64,000 bases of DNA from Mycolicibacterium sp. CR10 (GTDB taxonomy: Bacteria; Actinomycetota; Actinomycetes; Mycobacteriales; Mycobacteriaceae), in the NCBI RefSeq assembly GCF_005222675.1, contig NZ_STGE01000024.1:62001-126000 (forward strand), read 5' to 3'. Made by a program: the position numbers and the translations under genes. This document shows, piece after piece, positions 41,338 through 50,069 of the stretch; position 1 is the stretch's first letter; every line of letters begins with the position of its first letter. The notes under the pieces are model-generated. The model was not told where the DNA came from and did not search any database. It saw only the letters and a program-made list of their open reading frames with translations.

Positions 41338-42381
41338 GTGGTCGCGTGGTTGCCGGGTACGTCGTGGTGGTATCGCCTCGCGGTGGGCTCCGTGATCGCG
41401 GTGGTCACGGTCTCCAGCGCCGGGTGTGCGCAGGAAACCGCTGCGGTAGCTGACGAAACAGTGAACGGCGGCGTCATCAGGGTGGCGTCGTTCAGTTCGG
41501 CTCAGCCCGGGTGGGATGTCACGATTCCCGAGTTTGCTGGAACCGACTCCGCAGCGTTCGCTGCGTCTGAGGCTTCTGCGCGCGAGGTGAAAGCGGAATT
41601 CGCATCATCGGGTGAGGTCGTCACGGCGATCCTCGAGGGTCAGCAGGCAGACATTGCCCACCTTGCTGATGCCGACGATATGGCGGAACTCGTCGACGCG
41701 GAACTGGTTCCTGCGGACTGGGACAACGGAGTGACCGGGGGTTATCCGGTCACCTCAGTGGCGACAATGGTGGTGCGCGACGGCAATCCGCGCGGAATCC
41801 GCGACTGGCCCGATCTGCTTCAGCCCGGCCTCGAGGTGATCACGCCAAATCCGGCGAGCGTGGGTTCGGGACGCTGGGCGCTGCTGGCGGCGTACGCCTC
41901 AGCGAGCCAAGGCAATCAGGACCCCGAGGCCGGTCACGATTACTTGCGCAGGCTGATCCTGGAGCACATCGCCCTCGGACCTTCGACGGTCCAGGGAGCC
42001 ACCGAAGACTTCGTCAGCGGACGCGGGGATGTACTACTGCTCTCGGAAGCCTCGGCAACGAACATTGTTCGCAAGGGACTCGCGGTCGAGCAGGTCCTCC
42101 CGCCTCAGACCGTGAAGATGGATTTTCCGGTCGCGGTCACCAACGCGGGTCTCGAGAAGGCTGACGCCTCCGAGCTCGTCCAGTTCATGTTCTCCTCGCG
42201 TGGGCAGCAGCTGTGGGCGCAGGCCGGTTTCCGGCCGAGCGCCCCCGTGCCGGACGTAGCGTTCCCGACGACGGAGCGCGTGTGGACCATCGCCGAGCTT
42301 GGCGGCTGGAATGTGGTTGGCCCCCGCTACTTCGGCGCCAACGGATTCATCACAGAGCTATTCGACATGGCCACGCAATGA
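41338..42381 (+). CDS. Sulfate/thiosulfate-binding lipoprotein (SubI/CysP-like)
   Basis: 347 aa, GTG start. Signal with VTVSSAGC as lipobox (Cys30). The mature part has the sulfate-binding pattern: IRVASFSSAQPGWDVTIPEF, VVTAILEGQQADIAHLADADDMAELVDAELVPADWDNG, then VVRDGNPRGIRDWPDLLQPGLEVITPNPASVGSGRWALLAAYASA (the usual ITPNPKTSGGARW-like site). A periplasmic-face receptor for oxyanions is expected. No permease or ATPase genes are adjacent, so it must work with distant CysTWA or have another role. Confidence 0.87.
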   Translation: MVAWLPGTSWWYRLAVGSVIAVVTVSSAGCAQETAAVADETVNGGVIRVASFSSAQPGWDVTIPEFAGTDSAAFAASEASAREVKAEFASSGEVVTAILEGQQADIAHLADADDMAELVDAELVPADWDNGVTGGYPVTSVATMVVRDGNPRGIRDWPDLLQPGLEVITPNPASVGSGRWALLAAYASASQGNQDPEAGHDYLRRLILEHIALGPSTVQGATEDFVSGRGDVLLLSEASATNIVRKGLAVEQVLPPQTVKMDFPVAVTNAGLEKADASELVQFMFSSRGQQLWAQAGFRPSAPVPDVAFPTTERVWTIAELGGWNVVGPRYFGANGFITELFDMATQ

Positions 42382-42411
42382 CGGCGTGTCGACACCGTTG
42401 CCGTGAGAGAC

Positions 42412-43554
42412 CTATCGCGTCGTGAGTCGGGCGTATCGCGCCACATGGTGATCGGTGGAACCGAACTCGAACTGCAGTGCCGTCAGCCGTTTGAAGTAGT
42501 GCCCGATGGCCAGCTCCTCGGTCATGCCCATGCCGCCGTGCAGCTGCACCGCCTGTTGGCCGACGAACTGCGCGGCCCTGCCTACCGTCGCCTTGGCGGC
42601 CGAGACCGCCCGCGCACGGGACGTGTCGTCGTCCTCAAGGCGAAGAATCGCCAGAACTACTGCTGCAGAGGACTTTTCGACCTCCATATACATGTCCACC
42701 ATCCGGTGCTGGAGGACCTGGAAGCTGCCGATGGGCTGGCCGAACTGTTGCCGTTGCTTGCAGTACTCGACGGTGTCGGCCAGCACCTTGCGCATGCATC
42801 CCACCGCTTCGGCGCAGATCGCCGCGGCGCCTTCGTCGCGGGCCCGCTGAAGCGACGGCCACGCTCCGCCCTCGGTGCCGAGCAGTGCTGTCGCCGGCAA
42901 ACTGAGGCCGTTCAGAACGATGTCGGACGCCCGTCGGTCATCGATGGTGCGATAGCCGTGTAGTTCGATACCCGTTGAGGCCGAGTCGATGTCGACGACG
43001 AACAGCGAGATGCCGCCGGTGCTGTCGCGGTCGCCCGAGGTCCTTGCGGTGACCAGCACGTGGCTGGCCAGCGGTGTGCTCGACGAGACGATCTTGGTGC
43101 CGCTCAGCACCCACTGATCACCGTCGCGGTGCGCGACTGTCGACACGTCTTGCCAGTGCTCACCGGAGGTCGGCTCAGTGGCCGCCAGCGTGACGATCGC
43201 GGATCCCGACACGATCTTCTCCACAAGGTCGGCACAGACGTCGCCACCGGCGCGCCGTAGCAGACCCGCGGCCACCACGGCGGTGTCGACATACGGCTCG
43301 ACCACCAGGGCGTGCCCCAGCGCCTCGGCGATCAACATCATCTCGACCGGTCCGCCGCCGATGCCGCCCCAGTCTTCGGGCTGGGTCGCACCGAGGATGC
43401 CGAGTTCGTCGGCGAAGGCGCGCCAGATATCGGGCTGCCAGCCCAGGCCGGTCTTGGCCGCCGATCGGCTCTTTTCCAGGTCATAGCGCGTCGCGAGGAA
43501 GCGGGTCAGGCCGCCGCGCAGCAGTTCCTGTTCGTCGTTGAGTGTGAAATCCAT
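42412..43554 (-). CDS. Acyl-CoA dehydrogenase, small (beta-type) subunit
   Basis: 380 aa. MDFTLNDEQELLRGGLTRFLATRYDLEKSRSAAKTGLGWQPDIWRAFADELGILGATQPEDWGGIGGGPVEMMLIAEALG is typical of the second subunit of alpha2-beta2 FadE pairs used in steroid side-chain or CoA-thioester degradation. FAD-binding segments include CKQRQQFGQPIGSFQVLQHRMVDM and QLHGGMGMTEELAIGHYFKRL. It starts 9 bp after the large-subunit stop. Substrate is unknown; steroid or branched acyl-CoA is likely from family. Confidence 0.9.
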   Translation of the reverse strand: MDFTLNDEQELLRGGLTRFLATRYDLEKSRSAAKTGLGWQPDIWRAFADELGILGATQPEDWGGIGGGPVEMMLIAEALGHALVVEPYVDTAVVAAGLLRRAGGDVCADLVEKIVSGSAIVTLAATEPTSGEHWQDVSTVAHRDGDQWVLSGTKIVSSSTPLASHVLVTARTSGDRDSTGGISLFVVDIDSASTGIELHGYRTIDDRRASDIVLNGLSLPATALLGTEGGAWPSLQRARDEGAAAICAEAVGCMRKVLADTVEYCKQRQQFGQPIGSFQVLQHRMVDMYMEVEKSSAAVVLAILRLEDDDTSRARAVSAAKATVGRAAQFVGQQAVQLHGGMGMTEELAIGHYFKRLTALQFEFGSTDHHVARYARLTTR

Positions 43555-43563
43555 TGCCGTCCC

Positions 43564-44796
43564 CTACAACCCCAGGGCCGCTTTGGCCAGAATGTTGCGC
43601 TGAATCTCATTGCTGCCGGCGTAGATTGAGCCCGCGCGGTCGTTGAAGTACCGCAGGGGTGCCACCGCCTGCCACGGTTCGCCACTGACATAGTCGCCGG
43701 CCGGCGGTTCGAAATCGGCAATGGGTCCGCCGGGATAGGTGGCGTGGGGTTGGTACACACGGCCACGAGGCCCTGCGGCCTCCATCGCGAGTTCGGTGAT
43801 CGCCTGGCTGAGCTCGGTGCCGAGCACCTTGAGCATCGACGATTTCGCTCCGGGATTGCCGCCGTCGGCGACTACGGCCAGCACCTGGTACTCGAGGATC
43901 TCGAGGACCTCGGTACGGATCCGCAGATCGGCGAGCTTGCGTGCGAAGGTGGGGTCGTCGAGCAGCCGGCCCCCGGCCGCGCCGGGCTGCTCTGCGGCCA
44001 CCTCCGCGATCCCCTCGGCCATCACCTGCAGGGCCGGCGCGACCGCGCCCCCGCCGCGCTCGAATTCCAGCAGGTACTTGGCCACGGTCCAGCCGTCGTC
44101 GATCTCCCCGATGACGTTGGCCTTGGGCACCCGCACCTCGTCGAAGAACACTTGGTTCTGCACTTCTTCGCCTGAGGTCATCACCAGCGGCCGGATCTCG
44201 ATGCCCGGTGTGGACATCTCGATCAGCACGAACGTGATCCCTCGTTGTTTCTTTTCGGTCCTGGTGGTGCGCACCAGCGCGAACATCCAGTTCGCTTCCT
44301 GGGCGTGGGTGGTCCAGATCTTGCTGCCCGTGCAGACGAGATGATCTCCGTCGTCGCGGGCGGCCATGGACAGGGCGGCGAGATCCGAGCCGGCTTCGGG
44401 CTCGGAGTAGCCCTGGCAGAAGAACACCTCGCCGGTGAGGATCCGCGGTAGGAAGTAGTCCTTCTGCTTGTCGGTGCCGAACGTGATGATCGCGTGGGCG
44501 ACCATCCTGATCCCCATCGGCGACAACGACGGCGCGCCCGCCAACGTCGATTCTCGGCTGAAGATGTAGTGCCGGGTCAGGCTCCAGTCGCAGCCGCCGT
44601 GGGCGACCGGCCAGGCGGGTGCCGCCCAGCCCCGCTCGTGCAGGATCCGTTGCCACTCCATGCTGGCCTCGTGGTCGGCGTAGACGCTGGTCATCAGGCG
44701 TCCCGCGAGGCGCAACTCGGGCGTCAACTCCTTGTCGAGGAAGGCGCGCACCTCGTCGCGGAACGCCAGGTCGGCGGCCGACCATTCCAGGTTCAT
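43564..44796 (-). CDS. Acyl-CoA dehydrogenase, large (alpha-type) subunit
   Basis: 410 aa, AAAGGGACC upstream. EWSAADLAFRDEVRAFLDKELTPELRLAGR, CQGYSEPEAGSDLAALSMAARDDGDHLVCTGSKIWTTHAQEANWMFALVRT and IYAGSNEIQRNILAKAALGL fit FadE26/FadE34-like partners. The loop has AGSN instead of the EGT of classical enzymes, so the catalytic base must come from elsewhere, as in other heteromeric FadE proteins. It forms an operon with the small subunit. A palindrome-like site at 44836-44851 precedes it. Confidence 0.9.
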   Translation of the reverse strand: MNLEWSAADLAFRDEVRAFLDKELTPELRLAGRLMTSVYADHEASMEWQRILHERGWAAPAWPVAHGGCDWSLTRHYIFSRESTLAGAPSLSPMGIRMVAHAIITFGTDKQKDYFLPRILTGEVFFCQGYSEPEAGSDLAALSMAARDDGDHLVCTGSKIWTTHAQEANWMFALVRTTRTEKKQRGITFVLIEMSTPGIEIRPLVMTSGEEVQNQVFFDEVRVPKANVIGEIDDGWTVAKYLLEFERGGGAVAPALQVMAEGIAEVAAEQPGAAGGRLLDDPTFARKLADLRIRTEVLEILEYQVLAVVADGGNPGAKSSMLKVLGTELSQAITELAMEAAGPRGRVYQPHATYPGGPIADFEPPAGDYVSGEPWQAVAPLRYFNDRAGSIYAGSNEIQRNILAKAALGL

Positions 44797-44835
44797 CGAG
44801 GTCCCTTTCTCTGCGGAGCGCTGCAGACACAGTAA

Positions 44836-44851
44836 ACCTAGTTAGCTAAGT
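44836..44851. promoter_or_regulatory. Operator-like palindrome upstream of FadE pair
   Basis: ACCTAGTTAGCTAAGT is an imperfect palindrome (12 of 16) 40 bp before the start of the FadE operon, like TetR-type sites of lipid regulons. The regulator is not in the vicinity. Confidence 0.35.
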
Positions 44852-45066
44852 GAGGCCAGCCCAGTGCGAGGTCGACCGGGTACGCCGCAGTGTGTTGATT
44901 GACGTCCGCCCACGTCTGCGGGTCGGCTAGCGCAGGGTATCGACGACAATGAACCGGTGAGCGAACCCACGAGGCGTCGACGTCTGGGCATCCACCCGCG
45001 CGTTGTGTCGATGTCCCATAGCGGGCACAAGCGTGGTCACTGCCGAACGGGTGGTACGTTTTACCT

Positions 45067-45122
45067 GTTGCCACAGCCCGTAATGGCAAATCCCCTCGAT
45101 TGCCCATTACGGCTGTGGCAAC
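45067..45122. repeat. 56-bp intergenic hairpin
   Basis: GTTGCCACAGCC...CAA (45067-45089) is an inverted repeat of 45100-45122, with two single-base bulges in 23-bp arms and a 10-nt loop (ATCCCCTCGA). No T-run follows. It sits in the 399-bp gap between the FadE operon and the flavoprotein gene. Regulator site, small RNA part or mobile palindrome are all possible. Confidence 0.75.
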
Positions 45123-45195
45123 CCATGGTTATCCGTCGATATGCTGGAGATAACACCGTTGCAGCGCACGCATCACAGCAAGCTGACAGTCACTG

Positions 45196-46053
45196 ATGGC
45201 AAATTCAGTACCGATAACCGTGGTATCGGAGATGGAGTGGGATCACGAGGTCGACGTCGTGTGCACCGATGCTGGTGTCGCGGGGTTGGCGGCGGCGATC
45301 TCGGCTGTCGACGAGGGTGCTGAGGTCTACATTGCGAGTGCTCCGACGCCGGCGTACGAGGGCTGGTTCCCCACTGACAGCCATGACCCGGAGACGGCGG
45401 GCTATCTCGCCGAGCTGACCGGCGACCTGACCGTGGCGGTGCTCCCGCGCACCGACGAGACGCTGCCGATCGGCCTGGTAGTGGAGCCCGCAGTCAGCCC
45501 GGGTCGCATGATCGCGCCGTTCGTCGGATCGCAACTCCGGGACTGGGCGGCGCGATGCATCCCCGCGCCCTCGGGCTACCTGTACACCCGCGTCACCGAC
45601 TGGACGTCCGCCTCCCTGCAGGCCGGGGACGGTGACGCAATCGAGGTCACCGAGATCGGTTCGATGACCGTGGGCCCGGGCGACGTTGCGAGTTCGGTGC
45701 TCGCGTGGCTCGACACGGAAGCGGCAACGCGCGGCGTGCACGGTGATCCGGTGGCCGGTGTCGAGCGTCTCGTGTTCGACGAGGGGCAGGTGATCGGAGC
45801 GGTCTTCGCGACGGCGGACGGGCCGTTCGCGGTACGCGCCCGGCACGGGGTGCTCGTCAGTCGGGACGCATTTCCGGCGGGCCGGGTGACACGCCTTCCT
45901 GCCGCTCTCACCGACGCGGTGCTGCGCGTCGCGCTGGTCAGTAAAGCGGCCAGCCGATTCGGTCGTGTCGAGTTGCTGACTTCGGACCCGGACGTTGTGC
46001 GCGCGTCGGCGGCCACGTCGGGTCCGCCGTCAGGGGCGCTGGAACACGCCTGA
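45196..46053 (+). CDS. Truncated/degenerate FAD-dependent 3-ketosteroid dehydrogenase-like protein
   Basis: 285 aa. WDHEVDVVCTDAGVAGLAAAISAVDEGAEVYIASAPT has the layout of the FAD-binding Rossmann start of KstD-like flavoproteins (W..E.DVVV.G.G..G...A..A...G..V), but the GxGxxG is altered to DAGVAG. AVSPGRMIAPFVGSQLRDWAARCIPAPSGYLY and GVHGDPVAGVERLVFDEGQVIGAVFATADGPFAVRARHGVLVS follow the family. The C-terminal substrate domain of the about 550-aa enzymes is missing. FAD binding and catalysis are doubtful; it may be a remnant or have a new non-catalytic role. Confidence 0.6.
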   Translation: MANSVPITVVSEMEWDHEVDVVCTDAGVAGLAAAISAVDEGAEVYIASAPTPAYEGWFPTDSHDPETAGYLAELTGDLTVAVLPRTDETLPIGLVVEPAVSPGRMIAPFVGSQLRDWAARCIPAPSGYLYTRVTDWTSASLQAGDGDAIEVTEIGSMTVGPGDVASSVLAWLDTEAATRGVHGDPVAGVERLVFDEGQVIGAVFATADGPFAVRARHGVLVSRDAFPAGRVTRLPAALTDAVLRVALVSKAASRFGRVELLTSDPDVVRASAATSGPPSGALEHA

Positions 46054-46064
46054 GGCGCGCGCCC

Positions 46065-47912
46065 TCAGAGACGGGGCGACGCCGAGAAGTGAATGGGTAT
46101 GCGCCCTTTGGACAGAAGCGACTCCATCGCCGCTCCCGCTATCGGGCGCGACAGTAGGAAACCCTGTGCTCGGTGACACCCGTGTCGGAGCAGGGTGAGT
46201 GCCGCGGCCTCGGTTTCCACGCCCTCTGCGACCAGCTCCAGGCCGAAGGCCTCAGCCAGCGCGATGATCGCCCGCACGATCGCGAGATCGTTTGGATCGG
46301 AACCGAGTTCGCGTACGAAGCTTTTGTCGATCTTGAGGGTGTCGACCGGAAGCGACTTCAATTGGGACAACGCGCTGTAGCCGGTGCCGAAGTCGTCGAT
46401 GGCCACTTGGACACCAGCGGCCTTCAAACCGGCGAGGGTGATCCGGGTGGTCTCGATGTCCTGTACCACCACGCTTTCGGTGATCTCCAGACAGACGGAC
46501 CCGTGGGCGAGGTCGAACTCGGCCATGATCCCGGCCACCGATTCCACAAATCCGTCGGTCACCAACTGCACCGGCGAGACGTTGATGCGGAGCACAGCGT
46601 CCCTGCCGACCCCGCGCGTGCGCCATCCCGCGAATTCGGCGCACGCGGTTCGCATCACCCACCGACCCAACTCGCCGGCCAGGTTGATCGATTCGGCGAC
46701 GCCGATGAACGAGTCGGGAGACAACAGGCCCCGCGTCGGATGCTGCCAGCGGACCAGAGCTTCGCAGGCCAGGATGTCCCCGGTGCGCATATCGACCTCG
46801 GGCAGGTAGTGCAGAAGCAGTGCGCCGTTCTCGATGACGCTCTGCAGATGCAGCTCGATGTCGTTTCGGAATTCACTTTTCATCGACATGTCGTCGGTGA
46901 ACACCGCTACTTTGTTGCCGCCGGAATTCTTGGCGGTCAGCACCGCCTGGTCTGCTCGTCGAAGGAGGTCCGACGTGGAGTCCTGCCCCGGAATACCCAG
47001 CGCCACACCGATGCTCACGGTGCGCGTGAGCATCTCGCCGTCGATGGAGACCCGCTCGCGCAGCGTCGACTGCAGGCGGTAGGCGAGTGCCTCCGCAGCG
47101 TCGGCGTCCATCGGCGCCATCGGAACGACGACGAATTCGTCTCCCCCGAGCCGGGCGATCAGGTTGGGCCCCTCGGCGCCCCTGCGGAGGCGTTCGGAGA
47201 GGACCCGGATGAACCAGTCTCCGGCGGTGTGGCCGAGATAGTCGTTGATCGCCTTGAGCCGGTCGAGGTCGAAGAACAGCGCCGACACCGGGCCGGGCTG
47301 GCCCTCGGCGAGCCGTCCGTCGAGGTGGGCCAACAGGGCGCGCCGGTTGTGCAGGCCCGTCAGATCGTCGTGTTCGGCCAGATAGCGCAGTTGTTCTTCG
47401 GCATCCACCCGGGCGTGCACCTGGGCGAAAAGGGAGGCGATGGCCATCAGCGCGTTGAGCTCAGCGGTTGTCCAATCGCGGTCACCGAACTTGACGAACC
47501 CGAGCACGCCGGTGGTGAGCTCGCCGGACAGCAGAGGCACGCAGGCCATCGAGGTCGCGGGAACCTGCCTGCCCTCGTTGATGGTGCGCTGGTAGTCGTC
47601 GGTCGCCGGTTCCGGGCGGAAGACGACGGGTTCTTTCTGATTCTCGGCGAGCGCGAATACCGGGTCGGCATCGCTGAAATACACGACGGCGAGGGGATCT
47701 GGATCAGGAATTCCTGGACGAACCGGCCATTCGGCGACCAGCACCGAGGCGCGTATCGTGTGGTCGTTGCGACGCAGGAAGCTGACGTCGACGCTGAGGT
47801 AGGCGACGAGATCGGCCAGCACCGCTTGGCTCACCTCGCCGGCCGTCGCCGCAGTGACTCCCATCAGTCGCGCCGCCACCGACGTGACCAACAGTTCCAG
47901 GCTCTCCTGCAC
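46065..47912 (-). CDS. GAF-GGDEF-EAL cyclic-di-GMP enzyme (Rv1354c-like)
   Basis: 615 aa. Residues about 1-165 are a GAF-like sensor (VLADLVAYLSVDVSFLRRNDHTIRASVLVAEWPV). GGDEF domain follows with ARLGGDEFVVV, so diguanylate cyclase activity is possible; EAL domain has CEALVRWQHP, EITESVV, IDDFGTGYSALSQLKSLPVDTLKIDKSF and AEGVET, all key phosphodiesterase residues. No membrane segment. M. tuberculosis Rv1354c has the same plan and lies next to Rv1355c, as here. It controls c-di-GMP in response to an unknown GAF ligand. It is last in a three-gene operon (18-bp gap). Confidence 0.95.
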   Translation of the reverse strand: MQESLELLVTSVAARLMGVTAATAGEVSQAVLADLVAYLSVDVSFLRRNDHTIRASVLVAEWPVRPGIPDPDPLAVVYFSDADPVFALAENQKEPVVFRPEPATDDYQRTINEGRQVPATSMACVPLLSGELTTGVLGFVKFGDRDWTTAELNALMAIASLFAQVHARVDAEEQLRYLAEHDDLTGLHNRRALLAHLDGRLAEGQPGPVSALFFDLDRLKAINDYLGHTAGDWFIRVLSERLRRGAEGPNLIARLGGDEFVVVPMAPMDADAAEALAYRLQSTLRERVSIDGEMLTRTVSIGVALGIPGQDSTSDLLRRADQAVLTAKNSGGNKVAVFTDDMSMKSEFRNDIELHLQSVIENGALLLHYLPEVDMRTGDILACEALVRWQHPTRGLLSPDSFIGVAESINLAGELGRWVMRTACAEFAGWRTRGVGRDAVLRINVSPVQLVTDGFVESVAGIMAEFDLAHGSVCLEITESVVVQDIETTRITLAGLKAAGVQVAIDDFGTGYSALSQLKSLPVDTLKIDKSFVRELGSDPNDLAIVRAIIALAEAFGLELVAEGVETEAAALTLLRHGCHRAQGFLLSRPIAGAAMESLLSKGRIPIHFSASPRL

Positions 47913-47930
47913 CTGACCTCCGTCTCCGCT

Positions 47931-50069
47931 TCAGGACGATGCCGACGAACGTTCCCGTTCGCCACGACGTCGGCTCACCACCGACGGGCGCGGTGCCTGG
48001 GAGAACCTCAGCACCAAGCCCAGTGATTCGTCGGCCTCAGCGCACACCAGCTTCCGGAAAGTGTATTGCAGAGCTGCGATGTCATCTGCGAATGACGAAG
48101 ACAGTTCGGTGAAGTCCCGGTCATCCAACGCGTACAGAAACACCGGTGACACCGGCTGCACGGCGAGTCCCTGCTGCTGCGCCCGGATCCACACAGACTC
48201 CACGGCCGAGCCTGCGCGGGCGTAATCGTCGAGAGTGCGACCGTGTACCGACACCACGCCGACCGCCGACGCAGTCGACATCCTGGTGTAGCTGTCGTTC
48301 CCCAGCGCCGAACCCGCGTCCCAGTCCATCAGGTGTGACATCACATCAGCGCGCCGCAGGATGTCGAGCAGAACCAGGTCCGCATCGTCCAATTCGAGGC
48401 CACGCACGTCGATTCCGGTGTTCGGGAAGGGATCGTCGGGCCAACACAGCTCCTCGAACATCTGCGCGTGCAGGTGGGGTGTCAGATAACGGACCCGGTC
48501 TGCCGCCGACACAATGGATGCCGCTTTGGTGATGTCGTCGGGTGCGTCGAGGATCCGAAGGCGCGCGCCTTCGGCGTCGGCAGCGGAGGTCAGCATCGTC
48601 GCGAGATCGCCGGTGATCTCGATGCGTGCGCCGAGGTGCCGGTTGGTTTCACGCCGCAGCATGGCGTCGTAGAGGGCCGCGAGATCACCGTCACCCCCCG
48701 GGGACAGGCGGACCACCGCGCTCAGGGGGAACTGCGCATCACCGGGCTCGACCTCGACGTTCGCGTCCATGCCGTGCGCGGCGGCGGCGACTCGGGCATT
48801 GAACGCGGCCGCCCCGACCGCAACCGCGCTGCCTCGGAAGCCGACATCCATGGCTGAGGTCAGGGTGGGGTCGAGCCGGATGGTCACCGACGAGTCGTGC
48901 TCCTCGATGCGCCACGGCTGGGTATTTCCGCCGGAGGGCGCGCGTCGGGCGGCCGAGGCGACGGCGCCGACCGGCCCGCGGTCACGGGCTGGGGCGTCAT
49001 CGTCAATGGCCGCTGCCGGGGCGCTCTGGTGTGGGGTGTGCGCCGCCGGGTCACGCACGTCGTCGAGGATCGTCGCGACGTCGACACGCACCCGGCCGGA
49101 CGCGAGCGGTTCGCGCAACCCGATCCGCCGGACCGCCTCGGCGATCGAGGCGGCGCCGACGGCCACCTCCGAGGACAGCTGGGGCCACGTCGACAGGGTG
49201 TTGCCGACCTCGACCAACGACGCCGCCATCCGGGACGGCAACTCCTGGGCATCGATCAGCTTGAGCACTCGGGGCAGCTTGTCCTTGGTGCTCAGGTCTG
49301 CCAGCTGCGCGGCGTCGACGTCGCCGAGCAGCCCGTGCAGGATCGGCCGGGACGGCTCGAGATCGAAACGCTCCACGTCGAGCAGGCCACCGCTGCTGGT
49401 CGCCATCAGCACCGGAAGTCTGCGTGCCCGGGCCGCGGTGCGCACGAGCACCTTGGCATCCAGTGAGTCGCACTCCTCGATGACGATGTCGAGTCCTTCG
49501 AGGAATCCGTCGACAGACTCCGCGGTGACCCCCTCGGGTGCCACCGTCACGGGCAGGTAGGGGTCGAGCTCGGCGATCCGCCTGGCGCACACCACGGCCT
49601 TGTTGACGCCCAGATCGAAAACCGTGGCCGGGACCCGATTGAGGTTGGAGAGTTCCATCTGATCGAAGTCGGCGAGGCGTAAGTCACCGCACAGGCCTTG
49701 GGCCGCAAGCGTGTGCGCGATGGCGTGCCCGACGCTGAGACCCACGATCCCGATGCGCAGCCGGCCCAGTGCCGCCAGCTCGTCGCGGGTGGTGAGGTTG
49801 CGGTTGCGGTCCAGCCGCAGCAGGCGGAATGCGTGAGGTGCGAGCACGCCGACGACAGTCCGGCGCCAGGGGTAGTACGCCCATCGATGCGGGTGCGCGA
49901 TCACGTCGGGGTCCGGGGGAGGGCGCAGGGTGGCGAGTTCCTCGCGCTGCTGCTGCACCGTATCCACGAATTGGATGTGTGCGTCGGCGCGCAGTTCCTG
50001 CAATAGCCGGCCGCTCGTGGCGTCGGCGGCGTCCAGAATCGTCGCGCGGTAGTCGTCGGCGCCGGTCAT
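47931..50069 (-). CDS. ThiF/E1-like adenylyltransferase fused to nitroreductase (Rv1355c/MoeY-like)
   Basis: 712 aa. Residues about 95-290 are an E1/ThiF domain: LGRLRIGIVGLSVGHAIAHTLAAQGLCGDLRLADFDQMELSNLNRVPATVFDLGVNKAVVCARRIAELDPYLPVTV, with the nucleotide loop, D of ADFD and RxxxxxxxDxGxxK elements. From about 365, ASAARRAPSGGNTQPWRIEEHDSSVTIRL starts an FMN nitroreductase domain. It has the size and domain order of Rv1355c, called MoeY, but a role in molybdopterin synthesis is unproven. Adenylation followed by flavin redox chemistry on a peptide or amino acid is inferred. Confidence 0.9.
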   Translation of the reverse strand: MTGADDYRATILDAADATSGRLLQELRADAHIQFVDTVQQQREELATLRPPPDPDVIAHPHRWAYYPWRRTVVGVLAPHAFRLLRLDRNRNLTTRDELAALGRLRIGIVGLSVGHAIAHTLAAQGLCGDLRLADFDQMELSNLNRVPATVFDLGVNKAVVCARRIAELDPYLPVTVAPEGVTAESVDGFLEGLDIVIEECDSLDAKVLVRTAARARRLPVLMATSSGGLLDVERFDLEPSRPILHGLLGDVDAAQLADLSTKDKLPRVLKLIDAQELPSRMAASLVEVGNTLSTWPQLSSEVAVGAASIAEAVRRIGLREPLASGRVRVDVATILDDVRDPAAHTPHQSAPAAAIDDDAPARDRGPVGAVASAARRAPSGGNTQPWRIEEHDSSVTIRLDPTLTSAMDVGFRGSAVAVGAAAFNARVAAAAHGMDANVEVEPGDAQFPLSAVVRLSPGGDGDLAALYDAMLRRETNRHLGARIEITGDLATMLTSAADAEGARLRILDAPDDITKAASIVSAADRVRYLTPHLHAQMFEELCWPDDPFPNTGIDVRGLELDDADLVLLDILRRADVMSHLMDWDAGSALGNDSYTRMSTASAVGVVSVHGRTLDDYARAGSAVESVWIRAQQQGLAVQPVSPVFLYALDDRDFTELSSSFADDIAALQYTFRKLVCAEADESLGLVLRFSQAPRPSVVSRRRGERERSSASS

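Noticed and set aside
45067-45122. Hairpin as a rho-independent terminator of the FadE operon
   Set aside because: The operon is transcribed away from it and no T-run follows.
46173-48026. 617-codon plus-strand frame opposite the GGDEF-EAL gene
   Set aside because: Shadow frame; GGDEF and EAL motifs are clear on the minus strand.
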